From assembly GCA_004293365.1 (NCBI GenBank), contig RDYN01000060.1, positions 1 to 46,011 on the forward strand: 46,011 bases of DNA, in the 5' to 3' direction. A program made the translations under genes and the position numbers. Under the pieces are notes generated by a model. That model was not told the origin of the DNA, did no database searches, and was given only the letters and a program-made list of their open reading frames with translations. This document shows, piece after piece, positions 16,047 to 24,768 of the stretch. How positions within the stretch are numbered: position 1 is the stretch's first letter; every line of letters starts with the position of its first letter. This stretch comes from Oscillatoriales cyanobacterium. GTDB lineage: Bacteria > Cyanobacteriota > Cyanobacteriia > Cyanobacteriales > Microcoleaceae.

Positions 16047-17108
16047 ATGATTCCTTCTGGTCAAGGTTTTGAGTCCCTCCAAGCTGATGCGCTCGATTTG
16101 ATCGATCGCCTGCCAAAGTTAAAGAACTCTGAGTGGATCGAACGATCGCTCTCGACGATAGTGCAAATGGCCGGAGAGGATCTCGATCGCCTGGATTGGA
16201 AAATTATCTCGTCGTCTCTGCGGGATATGGAAAAGGCTTTTTCCATGTTTTATCCTTACCGCCACGTTCGCAAAATTGTGATTTTTGGTTCCGCGAGGGT
16301 GTCGCCGACATCGCCGGAATATTTGCTTGCCAGAGATTTTGCGCGGGCGATCGCCCAGCAGGGGTTTATGGTGATTACTGGGGGCGGCGGGGGGATCATG
16401 CAGGCGGGGAACGAGGGGGCGACTGCTGAACGTTCTTTTGGGCTGAACATTCAGTTACCTTTCGAGCAGAGTTCTAATCCTTTCATTGCGGGCGACTCGA
16501 AATTGCTCAATTTTAAATATTTTTTCACGCGCAAGTTATTCTTTCTGCGGGAAAGCGATGCTTTGGCTTTGTTTCCCGGCGGTTTCGGCACTCTGGATGA
16601 GGCTTTTGAGTGTCTGACTTTGACTCAAACGGGCAAGTTTGGGCCGGCTCCTTTGGTTTTGCTCGATCGACCCGGAGGAGATTATTGGCTTGATTGGAAT
16701 TATTTTGTGCAAAAACAATTGCGGGGCAGGGGTTTGATTTCTGCTGACGATCGCAGCCTGTATACGATTACAGACGATATAAATGTCGCTTGTGAGGCGA
16801 TCGGGAGTTTTTATCTAGTTTATCACTCCTGCCGCTACGTGGATGGAAAACTGGTACTTCGTTTGAAAACTGAACTTTCTGACGAGAATGTCGATCGATT
16901 AAATACTGATTTTAGCGATATTGTGGTTACGGGAAAAATTGAAAAAAGTAAAGCTCTGCCCGCCGAAGCCGCAGATGAAACCTTCGCTTTACCGCGCCTA
17001 GTTTTGCACTTTAACCAGCGGGATGCGGGGCGGCTTTATCAGCTAATTGCTGCTATTAATCAAATGGGTGCAGCTTCGCCGGCCGCAGCTCATCCAGAAC
17101 AAAAGTAG
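16047..17108 (+). CDS. LOG-family (Rossmann-fold, lysine decarboxylase-like) protein
   Basis: 353 residues from ATG 16047; an upstream in-frame ATG at 15948 adds a segment with no family match. The core (about 80-240) has IVIFGSARVSP, TGGGGGIMQAGNEGA and PGGFGTLDEAFE, the GGxGT motif of phosphoribohydrolases that release cytokinins or act on nucleoside monophosphates. The N-terminal 75 residues and the C-terminal 110 are extra relative to short LOG enzymes and are typical of a larger cyanobacterial subgroup. The substrate is unknown. Confidence 0.88.
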   Translation: MIPSGQGFESLQADALDLIDRLPKLKNSEWIERSLSTIVQMAGEDLDRLDWKIISSSLRDMEKAFSMFYPYRHVRKIVIFGSARVSPTSPEYLLARDFARAIAQQGFMVITGGGGGIMQAGNEGATAERSFGLNIQLPFEQSSNPFIAGDSKLLNFKYFFTRKLFFLRESDALALFPGGFGTLDEAFECLTLTQTGKFGPAPLVLLDRPGGDYWLDWNYFVQKQLRGRGLISADDRSLYTITDDINVACEAIGSFYLVYHSCRYVDGKLVLRLKTELSDENVDRLNTDFSDIVVTGKIEKSKALPAEAADETFALPRLVLHFNQRDAGRLYQLIAAINQMGAASPAAAHPEQK

Positions 17109-17441
17109 TCAGTAGTCATTAGTCATTAGTTATTAGTTATTAGTTATTAGTTATTAGACCTCTTGCCTCAGTCCTTTTAATCAAATTTTGGAACGGGATC
17201 TCCGGCCCATTCGACAAGAAAAAACTTTTTGTGGGATGGGCGTCCCGCCCGTCCTAGCTATTTTTGCAAGAGGTCTATTAGTCATTAGTTAGCGAATAAA
17301 GAACTTTAATCTGGGTGAGATTATAAAAAGTTTGACAGCCTGTCTTTTGACAAAAGCGATCGACTCAGCTCAATATTTATACTAAAGTTAAGAAACCAGC
17401 GGGTAATAGCAAAAGCAAATATTTTAGGAAAAAACAGCCAA
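17109..17441. other. Intergenic region with tandem TTAGTYA heptamers and a MITE
   Basis: Short TTAGTTA/TTAGTCA heptamers run from about 17110 to 17155 and resume at 17277; a 121-bp element with IS-type ends is inserted inside them. The remaining sequence to 17441 is AT-rich and should hold the promoter for the next gene. Confidence 0.6.
17156..17276. mobile_element. MITE related to the IS at 1969-2891
   Basis: Ends are AGACCTCTTGC at the left and its complement GCAAGAGGTCT at the right, the same ends as the IS5-type element at 1969-2891. ATT stands directly outside each end (17153-17155 and 17277-17279), again the same target pattern. The 121-bp interior has no coding capacity and includes TGTGGGATGGGCG. 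It could be moved in trans by that transposase. Confidence 0.8.
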
Positions 17442-18647
17442 ATGCTAGACCTCCTGCTAATAAGCGCTTTAGGATTTCTCGGCAGTTTCGGTCACTGCGC
17501 GGGGATGTGCGGCCCGCTGACAGTGGCATTTTCGCTGTCTAGTTCCCGCAACGATAAATTAGCTGCTTTCCGCTTTCACCTGCTGCTGAATTTGGGGAGA
17601 ATTGCTGCTTATGCTTTGGTTGGCGCTGCAATTGGCGGGCTGGGTTCGGTATTAATTGCTGGCGGACAAATGGCCGGTACAGGTAGCGAATTGCGGCGCG
17701 CGATCGCACTTTTGACAGGTACAATGCTAATTTGGTTCGGTGTAGTGCAAATTAAACCAGATTTTTTGCCGAGATTACCGCTGTTACACCCAATGAAGCA
17801 CGATCGCATCAGCAATGCAATGACCGAGATTTCAACTCAAAAAAGCTGGTGGATACCATTAGCTTTGGGTTTGCTTTGGGGTTTAATTCCCTGCGGTTTC
17901 CTATACTCCGCGCAAATCAAAGCAGCGGAAACCGGAAACCCAATTTTCGGTGCGGCAACGATGTTTGCATTCGGAATGGGCACGCTGCCAACTATGCTGG
18001 GAGTGGGTTTTTTTGCTGGTAGATTCAGCGCCCACAAACGCAGTCAACTTTTTCGTGCGGGCGGTTGGGTGACAGTGGCGATCGGCATAATTACTCTGCT
18101 GCGAACCGATGCAATGGTTGATGTGACTGGTCACGCATCCCTACTCTGCTTAATCCTAGCACTGATTGCCCGTCCAATTAGTCAGTTTTTCCCGCAACTG
18201 CTGCGCTACCGCCGCGCCTTGGGTGTGGGCGCGTTTATCCTCGCAGTCGCCCACACATTTCATATGCTAGATCATACCCTGCAATGGAATTTTGATGCTG
18301 TATCTTTCATGGTGCCGCAGCATCAGTTGGGGATGGTGGCTGGGATGCTGTCGCTGCTGTTGATGCTGCCGGCGGCTGTTACAAGTTGCGATCGCATTCA
18401 ACATCATTTAGGCAAACTGTGGCGGCCAATTCACCTGTTAAGCGTTCCAGCTTTCTTGCTGTGCGCCCTACACGCAATACTCATCGGTTCCCACTATCTC
18501 GGCGGTTTTGAATCGACGGCGGTTAATCAATTGCGGGCGCTGCTGTTGGGAATAATTGCCTTGAGTGTCTTGTTTGTGCGATCGCGCTTATTTTGGTCAA
18601 TCTTATCACTGGATAATTTCTATGTTTCGCCTGTCAAACAAAAGTAA
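17442..18647 (+). CDS. SafE/DsbD-like membrane protein fused to a ferric-reductase-like domain
   Basis: 401 residues, largely hydrophobic. The N-terminal half (about 1-220) is of the DsbD_2/SafE type, with GHCAGMCGP (Cys19, Cys23) in the first membrane segment and GLIPCGFLYSA in a later one. Such proteins move electrons or metal across the membrane; members near cytochrome oxidase genes are thought to handle copper. The C-terminal half (about 230-390) resembles a ferric-reductase or YedZ-type haem-binding bundle with HQLGMVAGMLSLLLML, WRPIHLLSVPAF and HAILIG. The next gene overlaps its end, and cydAB follow, which suggests a role in oxidase maturation or metal supply. Confidence 0.75.
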   Translation: MLDLLLISALGFLGSFGHCAGMCGPLTVAFSLSSSRNDKLAAFRFHLLLNLGRIAAYALVGAAIGGLGSVLIAGGQMAGTGSELRRAIALLTGTMLIWFGVVQIKPDFLPRLPLLHPMKHDRISNAMTEISTQKSWWIPLALGLLWGLIPCGFLYSAQIKAAETGNPIFGAATMFAFGMGTLPTMLGVGFFAGRFSAHKRSQLFRAGGWVTVAIGIITLLRTDAMVDVTGHASLLCLILALIARPISQFFPQLLRYRRALGVGAFILAVAHTFHMLDHTLQWNFDAVSFMVPQHQLGMVAGMLSLLLMLPAAVTSCDRIQHHLGKLWRPIHLLSVPAFLLCALHAILIGSHYLGGFESTAVNQLRALLLGIIALSVLFVRSRLFWSILSLDNFYVSPVKQK

Positions 18648-19095
18648 AATTTTAGGATTATTAGTTTTTTGCGGATTGCTAGTCGAAGCCACAATTCCGA
18701 CAGCGCCGCAAATTAACTCAATCGCAGTTTTCGCCCATGAAGTCGAAGTCTCCGGAGATGTAGCCGCCACCTTTCACCTAGAACCCAACCACAATCCCCG
18801 CGCCGGAGAACCTGCAAAAGTGTGGTTTGCCCTGACTCGCAGGGGCGGTCAAATCATTCCGTTAGAGCAGTGCAATTGCAAATTAGCGGTTTACCCCAAA
18901 AATCACAAAAAGGGGGATAAACCGCTGATGCAGCCCCCTCTCAAAGCCATATCTGCCGAAAAATATCAAGGCATTCCCGGAGCCGACATCGTATTTCCAA
19001 AAGCTGGTATTTACGAACTTGAATTGAGCGGCACAGCAAAAACAGGAGCTAATTTTAAACCCTTTGAACTAAGTTACACTGTCACTGTTAGGTAA
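18622..19095 (+). CDS. Small exported protein, YtkA/FixH-like
   Basis: 157 residues from ATG 18622, which overlaps the end of the preceding gene by 26 bp and implies coupled translation. A signal peptide is visible (residues about 1-38, cleavage likely at AVFA-HEV), and the mature part (about 120 residues) is a beta-sandwich-like domain with FHLEPNHNPRAGEPAKVWF and ELSYTVTVR at the end. It carries one CNC pair (EQCNCKL) and a His at the mature N-terminus. Similar small periplasmic domains sit beside copper and oxidase genes. Metal binding is inferred, not shown. Confidence 0.6.
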   Translation: MFRLSNKSKILGLLVFCGLLVEATIPTAPQINSIAVFAHEVEVSGDVAATFHLEPNHNPRAGEPAKVWFALTRRGGQIIPLEQCNCKLAVYPKNHKKGDKPLMQPPLKAISAEKYQGIPGADIVFPKAGIYELELSGTAKTGANFKPFELSYTVTVR

Positions 19096-19418
19096 CATCA
19101 TCTCCATCAACAAACATCAATCTTGTACGGGCGGGTTCACCGACAACAATTGCCTAAAATCCACAATCTCCCAAACCCGCCCCCACCCAACGTTCGGTAA
19201 TATCAGATACGTTAGCATCAGAACTATTCGTCTCTCTCCTATCTTTCTCTGCGTTCTCTGCGCTCTCTGCGGTTAAATCATTCCGATCAAATCTGTATAA
19301 AACCTTAAAAATTGCCCGCTCTACAAAAGGTCACAATTTTTTACACTACAGTATAACCAGTGTCCATTCTTGAAGTCGTGGAAACAAACCTATCTGGAAC
19401 TGACCAAAGGAGATAACA
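19096..19418. promoter_or_regulatory. cydAB upstream region
   Basis: A 323-bp gap with no gene. A CTCTGCG-rich stretch (about 19245-19275) matches a common dispersed cyanobacterial repeat. TATAAC at 19352-19357 is a plausible -10 box. AAAGGAGA at 19406-19413 is a strong ribosome site that fixes the cydA start. Confidence 0.5.
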
Positions 19419-20861
19419 ATGGATATCTTATCTAACACCGTGGCGCTATCGCGGATGCAATTTGCGCTAACGGCAATATTCCATATGCTGTGGCCGGTTC
19501 TGACTACTGGAATGGGGATTTATCTGGTAATTGTCGAAGGAATGTGGCTAAAAACCCGCAATCCCGACTACTACCACCACGCTCGTTTTTGGTCTAAACT
19601 TTATGTCTTAAACTTCGGAATCGGAGTCGCAACTGGCATTCCGATGGAATTTCAATTCGGCACAAACTGGGCACCGTTTGCCGAAGTTACAGGCGACTTT
19701 TTTGGCAGCATTTTAGGATTTGAAGCTTCCATGGCATTTATGCTAGAAGCTGGCTTTTTAGGAATTATGCTGTTCGGTTGGGAGCGCGTGCACCCGCTCG
19801 TTCATTTGTTCGCTACAGTCATGGTAGCCTTCGGCGCCAACCTATCAACAGTATGGATTTTAGTCGCTAACTCTTGGCTGCAAACTCCGGCGGGCGGAGA
19901 AATGGTCAATGGCAAGTTTATTGTCAGCGATTACTTTCAAGCAATTCTCAACCCCTTCGCATTAAACAGCATTCTTCATATGTTTTTTGCGACGCTAGAA
20001 ACTTCGCTGTTTGTGATTGGCGGTATTAGCGCTTGGTACATTCTCAACAAGCGCAATCAAGCGTTTTTTTCCAAGTCGTTAAAAATTGCGATCGCCACAG
20101 CCATCGCCGTTGCACCTTTGCAGATATACATCGGACATTTGAGCGCCGAACAAGTCTATCACTATCAGCCGGCAAAATTAGCAGCAATGGAAGCTCAGTG
20201 GGAAACAACTGCGGCGGGACAAGCTGCTAATTGGAGTTTGGTAGCAATTCCCGACGAAAAAGCACAGAAAAATAGCTGGGAAATTGTAGTTCCCAATGCT
20301 TTGGGATACATTCTGGAATTCAAAGAAAAACTTTCCGCACCGGTACTCGGTTTAAAGGAATGGAAACCCGAAGATAGACCCCGGATGGTGGGTTTAATCT
20401 ACTACTCCTTCCGCACCATGATTGCGATCGGATTTTACTTAGCAGCGCTGATGGTTTTCAGTACAATTCAGTGGCTGCGGGGCAAACTTTCGGCTGAAAA
20501 TATTGCCGGACAAAATTGGCTGATGCGCGCTTGGATTTTAGCAGCTCCCCTCGGATATATTGCGGTAGAATCGGGTTGGATAGTGCGCTGTGTCGGCAGA
20601 CAACCGTGGGCTTTGTACGGTCAACTTCGCACTGCTGACGCTGTATCGACAATCCCCGCTAGCAATGTTTTAGTTTCCCTCAGCTTCTTTGCTGTTGTCT
20701 ACAGCTTTTTGTTTGTTTGTGCCATGTATTTCGGCAGCAGAATTATCCGCAAAGGCCCGAATTTAAATCTGCCTGTACCGGGATTGGACAATGAACCGGC
20801 AATCGAAACTCAACCCGCAGAACACATTCCCGATCGACGTCCAGTAGAAGCACAACAATAG
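19419..20861 (+). CDS. cydA: Cytochrome bd oxidase subunit I
   Basis: 480 residues, multi-spanning. Cytochrome bd oxidises quinol and reduces oxygen with high affinity. Family landmarks are the axial His in AIFHMLWPVLTTG, the pair of Glu in FEASMAFMLEAGF (E99 and E107 in E. coli), the His in SILHMFFATLE (H186), the Met in SFRTMIAIGF (M393) and GRQPW. The quinol loop is short (S-type). The residue before VGRQPW, Glu445 in E. coli and a haem b595 ligand, is Cys here (GWIVRCVGRQPW). A strong SD precedes ATG 19419. cydB follows after 8 bp. Confidence 0.95.
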   Translation: MDILSNTVALSRMQFALTAIFHMLWPVLTTGMGIYLVIVEGMWLKTRNPDYYHHARFWSKLYVLNFGIGVATGIPMEFQFGTNWAPFAEVTGDFFGSILGFEASMAFMLEAGFLGIMLFGWERVHPLVHLFATVMVAFGANLSTVWILVANSWLQTPAGGEMVNGKFIVSDYFQAILNPFALNSILHMFFATLETSLFVIGGISAWYILNKRNQAFFSKSLKIAIATAIAVAPLQIYIGHLSAEQVYHYQPAKLAAMEAQWETTAAGQAANWSLVAIPDEKAQKNSWEIVVPNALGYILEFKEKLSAPVLGLKEWKPEDRPRMVGLIYYSFRTMIAIGFYLAALMVFSTIQWLRGKLSAENIAGQNWLMRAWILAAPLGYIAVESGWIVRCVGRQPWALYGQLRTADAVSTIPASNVLVSLSFFAVVYSFLFVCAMYFGSRIIRKGPNLNLPVPGLDNEPAIETQPAEHIPDRRPVEAQQ

Positions 20862-20869
20862 GAGATTTT

Positions 20870-21883
20870 ATGCAAGCTTTGGAGCATTTTCTCCCGCAAG
20901 TTTGGTTCGTAATTTTAGGCATTTTTCTGTTGCTCTATGTCATGTTAGACGGTTTTGACTTGGGAGTAGGAATCTTGTCTCTGACTGCGGATGACGAGGA
21001 ACGCCGGGGCATTTTAATGACCAGTCTGGGCAATGTTTGGGATGCTAACGAAACTTGGCTGGTGTTGATGGGAGGTGCTTTATTTGGTGCTTTTCCCCTC
21101 GCTTACGGCACGATTTTAACTGCTTTGTACATCCCGATTTGCATGATGCTTTTTGGGTTAATCTTTCGGGCTGTAGCGTTTGAGTTTCGGGAGCATTCTA
21201 ACCGGAAAAAATTCTGGAATTATGCTTTTGGTGCTGGCAGTTTCCTGGCGTCTTTAGCTCAAGGATTCGCCCTCGGTGCGGTACTGGAAGGCATTGCGGT
21301 TGATGAGGCGGGTCATTTTGTCGGCACTACTTGGGATTGGCTGGATTGGCGATCGATCTTGGTGGCTTTGACGCTGGTTCAAGGCTACGTTTTGATCGGT
21401 TCCACCTATCTAATTATGAAAACCGACGGGGAACTGCAAACAACTCACTACCGCACTGCTAAAATTGCGGCGGTGACGACGTTAATCGGAGCGGTTTTAA
21501 TTACGATCGCCACTCCGGTTTTTTACGAAAGTACGAGGGCGAGGTTGTTCGATAAACCGCTGGTTTATGTGTTTGTGGCGATTCCTTTGCTGGGAGTGCT
21601 GTTTGTGGGAATGCTGCTAAAAAGTCTCGCGAGCAAAGAAGAACGGACGCCTTTTGTGTGGACGATTTTGATTTTCTTGCTCAGTTTTATCGGCTTGGGA
21701 TTGATTGTGTTTCCCTACATTATCCCCACGCAAATCACGATTTACAAAGCCGCTGCTTCGCCCAGCGCGCTGGTGTTTATGATTGTGTTCATCGGCTTTC
21801 TCATCCCGATTATGATTTTTTACAACATCTACAATTATGTTGTGTTTCGGGGTAAGGTTGCTGGCGGATATCACGGCGAATAA
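20870..21883 (+). CDS. cydB: Cytochrome bd oxidase subunit II
   Basis: 337 residues with about eight to nine membrane segments. The family N-terminal region is clear: VWFVILGIFLLLYVMLDGFD, then GNVWDANETWLVLMGG and PLAYGTILTALYIP, which in known structures line the oxygen and proton pathways. It forms a heterodimer with CydA. The SD TAGGAG stands before the ATG, and the 8-bp gap to cydA shows one operon. A large palindrome follows the stop codon and is shared with the convergent mbnH-like gene. Confidence 0.94.
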   Translation: MQALEHFLPQVWFVILGIFLLLYVMLDGFDLGVGILSLTADDEERRGILMTSLGNVWDANETWLVLMGGALFGAFPLAYGTILTALYIPICMMLFGLIFRAVAFEFREHSNRKKFWNYAFGAGSFLASLAQGFALGAVLEGIAVDEAGHFVGTTWDWLDWRSILVALTLVQGYVLIGSTYLIMKTDGELQTTHYRTAKIAAVTTLIGAVLITIATPVFYESTRARLFDKPLVYVFVAIPLLGVLFVGMLLKSLASKEERTPFVWTILIFLLSFIGLGLIVFPYIIPTQITIYKAAASPSALVFMIVFIGFLIPIMIFYNIYNYVVFRGKVAGGYHGE

Positions 21884-21887
21884 AATA

Positions 21888-21980
21888 GGTTCGATCGTTC
21901 GGACTTCAGTCCTCATAAAACAAATCTAAGGACTAAAGTCCTCATAAAAATCTAAGGACTAAAGTCCGAACGATCGAACC
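21888..21980. terminator. Long inverted repeat between convergent cydB and mbnH-like genes
   Basis: Arms beginning GGTTCGATCGTTCGGACTT (21888) and ending AAGTCCGAACGATCGAACC (21980) are complementary over about 26 bp with one mismatch, around smaller nested palindromes. It lies between two convergent genes and overlaps the last codons of the minus-strand one. A two-way terminator role is inferred. Confidence 0.7.
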
Positions 21981-23149
21981 AATGGGTCGCTGAAAGCGGG
22001 ATTTTTGATAAAATCTTCATCGGTTAAACTTTGCAGGAAAGCCAATAAATCTCGCTGTTCTTGCACAGTCAATTTAAACCCGGAAACAAAATTGCTTTTG
22101 AGCGGATTTTCGCTACCTCTTCCCGCCAATTCTCCTTTCTTAATAGTGCGGCCTCCCGCTTTATAGTGACCGATAACTTCTTCCAAAGTTTTGATACTCC
22201 CGTCGTGCATATAAGGTGCGGTCAAAGCAATATTTCGCAGGGTTGGTGCTTTGAATTTGCCCATGTCTGAGGGTTCGTTGGTGATTTCGTAAACCCCAGT
22301 ATTATTGGGCGGATAAGCGCCTTTGCCGTCAATATTGTACAAGCCTGTATTGTGAAAAGCTATTTCTTTGAAAGCTAGGCGATCGTGCATGATAGAATCT
22401 GAGAAGTTTAGCCCGCCGTGACAGTGAAAGCATTCTAAGCGTTCGCTGTTAAATAATTCTTCGCCCCGCTTTGCTGAGGCTGAAATCGCGCTGTAGTCGC
22501 CGCTGTAGCGGTAGCGATCGTAGGGAGAACTGAGGGAAATTAAAGTGCGTTCAAAGGAGGCGATCGCCTTTGCTAAGTTGCTAATATTAATAGGATTTGG
22601 TTCTTGACTAAAAGCTGCTGCAAACATTTTTTGGTACTGTATATCCGATCGCAACATTGCCAAAAGTTCCTCTTCTTTGCCTACCATTCCCATTTCTACC
22701 GGGTGTTCGCCAAACAAAGGTACTAATAGTTGAGATTCTAGTTTATTTTGTAGAGGGTTTGCCCAAGTCAGGACGGAATTGTAGCCAATGTTGGCTAAAC
22801 TCATAGGATTGCGCGGGTGTTTTTCGACCGTTGCGCCGACTCCTACTGTTTTGCCGTCAGTGAAAGCTTTCGCTTGAATGTGACAGGAAGCACAGGAAAA
22901 TTCGCCCGTGACTGATAGGCGTTTTTCGTAGAAAAGATGCCTTCCCAATTCGACTTTTTCTGGGCTGATTGGGTTGTCGGGGGGTACAATTGGTTTTGGC
23001 ATTCCAGCGGGAATATTCCAATTGTAAGTTGGAGGTATTGGAGTTGCTAAACTGGAATTTTTGGAGTAGAATACTGCACTCAAATTAATTGCTAGGAAGC
23101 ATGAGAAAATGCAGATAATAGTAAAAGCTGATAATCGTTTCCCGTTCAT
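21959..23149 (-). CDS. MbnH-like di-haem cytochrome c peroxidase
   Basis: 396 residues with an N-terminal signal or anchor (about 8-30) and two haem c sites, CASCH (86-90) and CFHCH. It belongs to the bacterial cytochrome c peroxidase/MauG group; later family motifs are FKAPTLRNIALTAPYMHDGS and LLAFLQSLTDEDF. Next to it on the same operon is an MbnP-like protein. In studied pairs MbnH oxidises a Trp of MbnP to kynurenine, creating a copper site, so this is probably that partner and not a peroxide scavenger. Its last residues (VRSFGL) are encoded inside a palindromic repeat, an odd C-terminus. Confidence 0.85.
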   Translation of the reverse strand: MNGKRLSAFTIICIFSCFLAINLSAVFYSKNSSLATPIPPTYNWNIPAGMPKPIVPPDNPISPEKVELGRHLFYEKRLSVTGEFSCASCHIQAKAFTDGKTVGVGATVEKHPRNPMSLANIGYNSVLTWANPLQNKLESQLLVPLFGEHPVEMGMVGKEEELLAMLRSDIQYQKMFAAAFSQEPNPINISNLAKAIASFERTLISLSSPYDRYRYSGDYSAISASAKRGEELFNSERLECFHCHGGLNFSDSIMHDRLAFKEIAFHNTGLYNIDGKGAYPPNNTGVYEITNEPSDMGKFKAPTLRNIALTAPYMHDGSIKTLEEVIGHYKAGGRTIKKGELAGRGSENPLKSNFVSGFKLTVQEQRDLLAFLQSLTDEDFIKNPAFSDPLVRSFGL

Positions 23150-23169
23150 ACAAACAATTAAAAACCTTT

Positions 23170-24114
23170 TTAGTTAACTTTAAAGAAAGTCTGTCCCGCC
23201 GCAGCTTTGTCTCCAAAGGGTAAACCTAAATTTTTCATGATTCCGGCGCAGTCGCCGTCATTCGCTTCTGACATACACCCAGGCGGAGTATTTGCTTGAT
23301 TGACTGCTAAATTAGTTTGAGAAACTAGGGATTTTAGGTCGGCAATCACTGTATTTTTTGTGGCATCGAAGTTACTAAAAATAACTTTTGAGGTATTGGA
23401 ATTAGTGCAAACAGTCGGCTTTTGATTTTTGTCTTCAGCTTTGCATCCTGTGCTGCCTAAATGAATAGCAAAACCTGGCAATCCGCCGTGATTTCCTTGA
23501 TTGCCTTCTCCGTGGGCAATATTGCTGCTTTGTCTGCCTGATTTACCATCATGCTTTTTGTCAACCATTGAATTTTTTAAGTCAATTCTCAGAAATTTGT
23601 AGCCGCCGCGCCAGTTCCACCACAGGGATGTTAAATTCAGGGGAGAAGGTGCTAGAGTTGCGTCTTCGTGATTGAGGTTAGAAGGCACACCGAGGGTGAA
23701 TTGTAGACCTTTGTAGTTGCCTTTGGGTATTGTGCCAATTAGCCGATCGCGAATTTCGACTGTTCCGTTAGCACAAGCACCGGATTTATCTTCAAAATCT
23801 AGCAAAGCCACGTTTTGATGCTGCCATTTGCCGTCTTGTTTTAAACTCAGCGCTACAGCTTTACCGCTGGCATCAATTAATGCAATATCCGATACATAAA
23901 AACGGAAATCTGTAGCGGTAACAGTAGCAGCCGGCGTACCTAAATTGCTGTAGCTTTCGCCGCAGTTAAATGGTTTTTCGCCTACCATCGCGCTAAATTT
24001 AATCTCTACTTCTTGAGTTTCTGTTGCTGTGGCTTGATGCCTGTCAATTGCCGAATAGCTGCACAGCATAGCGATGCCTGCGGCAGTTGAGGCTAGGATT
24101 AGTTGTTTTTTCAT
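23170..24114 (-). CDS. MbnP-like copper-binding protein (four-Cys motif)
   Basis: 314 residues with a signal peptide (MKKQLILASTAAGIAMLCS). It matches the metallo-mystery-pair four-Cys family: FNCGESYSNLG, ATDFRFYVSDIALID, LLDFEDKSGAC, NLTSLWWNWRGGYKFLRID and a C-terminal PPGCMSEANDGDC. In MbnP a Trp is converted by MbnH into kynurenine and contributes to copper binding; the conserved LWWNWRGG stretch supplies candidate Trp residues. A His- and Gly-rich loop (AHGEGNQGNHGG) lies in the middle. It is first in a two-gene operon with the MbnH-like gene (20-bp gap) and is divergent from the BlaI-like repressor gene. Confidence 0.88.
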   Translation of the reverse strand: MKKQLILASTAAGIAMLCSYSAIDRHQATATETQEVEIKFSAMVGEKPFNCGESYSNLGTPAATVTATDFRFYVSDIALIDASGKAVALSLKQDGKWQHQNVALLDFEDKSGACANGTVEIRDRLIGTIPKGNYKGLQFTLGVPSNLNHEDATLAPSPLNLTSLWWNWRGGYKFLRIDLKNSMVDKKHDGKSGRQSSNIAHGEGNQGNHGGLPGFAIHLGSTGCKAEDKNQKPTVCTNSNTSKVIFSNFDATKNTVIADLKSLVSQTNLAVNQANTPPGCMSEANDGDCAGIMKNLGLPFGDKAAAGQTFFKVN

Positions 24115-24345
24115 TGAGAAATACTTAAAATACTGAGTTGGATAATTTCGGGATAATTTTTACACTTGTTTGCTTGCATTGTCAAATGACGACCTGTCAA
24201 ACTTGCAAGGCAAAAGGAAGAGGCAAGAAGGAAAAGACAAATTGTATGATTAAGTGTTTATAAAGAAACAGTCGATCGAAATACTTGATGATGTATTGTT
24301 TCTAAATAATTACTTATATCCCTAAAATCTAAAAGCTAAAATTGT
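24115..24345. promoter_or_regulatory. Divergent region between mbnP-like and blaI-like genes
   Basis: 231 bp without a gene. TACACTTGTT at 24161-24170 resembles the TACA-N2-TGTA half-sites bound by BlaI/CopY repressors with one mismatch. It could link the repressor to the metal pair. It is a single weak match. Confidence 0.35.
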
Positions 24346-24768
24346 ATGAACCCTCTGCCGAATTACCGCCCCAAACAGTTATCCCTCGGCCCTTTGGAGG
24401 CGGAGATTTTAAATATAGTTTGGGAGCTAGAAGTTGCTACAGTGAAAGAGGTGCACGATCGCATTTTATCCGATCCCGATCGCGAATTGGCCTATGCTTC
24501 AGTAACAACGGTGCTGCGCCGCTTGACAGACAAGGGTTGGCTGGCGTGCGACAAAAGCGAACGGACATTCACTTGGCAACCTTTAGTTTCTCAGCCTGAA
24601 GCCCAAGCACTGTTTGCTTACGATCGCTTGCAGAAGTTTTTAGCAGTTGGCAATCCCGATATTGTAGCAGCATTTGCTGACAGTCTCGACCAAGCAACCG
24701 TCGAACAATTAGAAGAAATTTCCCTTCGCATTCAAGCTGTCCGCCAAGCCCGGGAGGAGCAAAAATAA
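24346..24768 (+). CDS. BlaI/MecI/CopY-family transcriptional repressor
   Basis: 140 residues. The N-terminal winged helix is clear: LGPLEAEILNIVWELEVATV, ASVTTVLRRLTDKGWLACD and a short C-terminal helical dimerisation part (EQLEEISLRIQAVRQ). Family members repress beta-lactamase, copper or stress genes and are cleaved when a partner M56 protease is activated. The partner gene follows with a one-base overlap (stop TAA 24766-24768, ATG 24768). There is no CopY-type CxCx4CxC tail, so direct copper sensing is not indicated. Confidence 0.9.
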   Translation: MNPLPNYRPKQLSLGPLEAEILNIVWELEVATVKEVHDRILSDPDRELAYASVTTVLRRLTDKGWLACDKSERTFTWQPLVSQPEAQALFAYDRLQKFLAVGNPDIVAAFADSLDQATVEQLEEISLRIQAVRQAREEQK

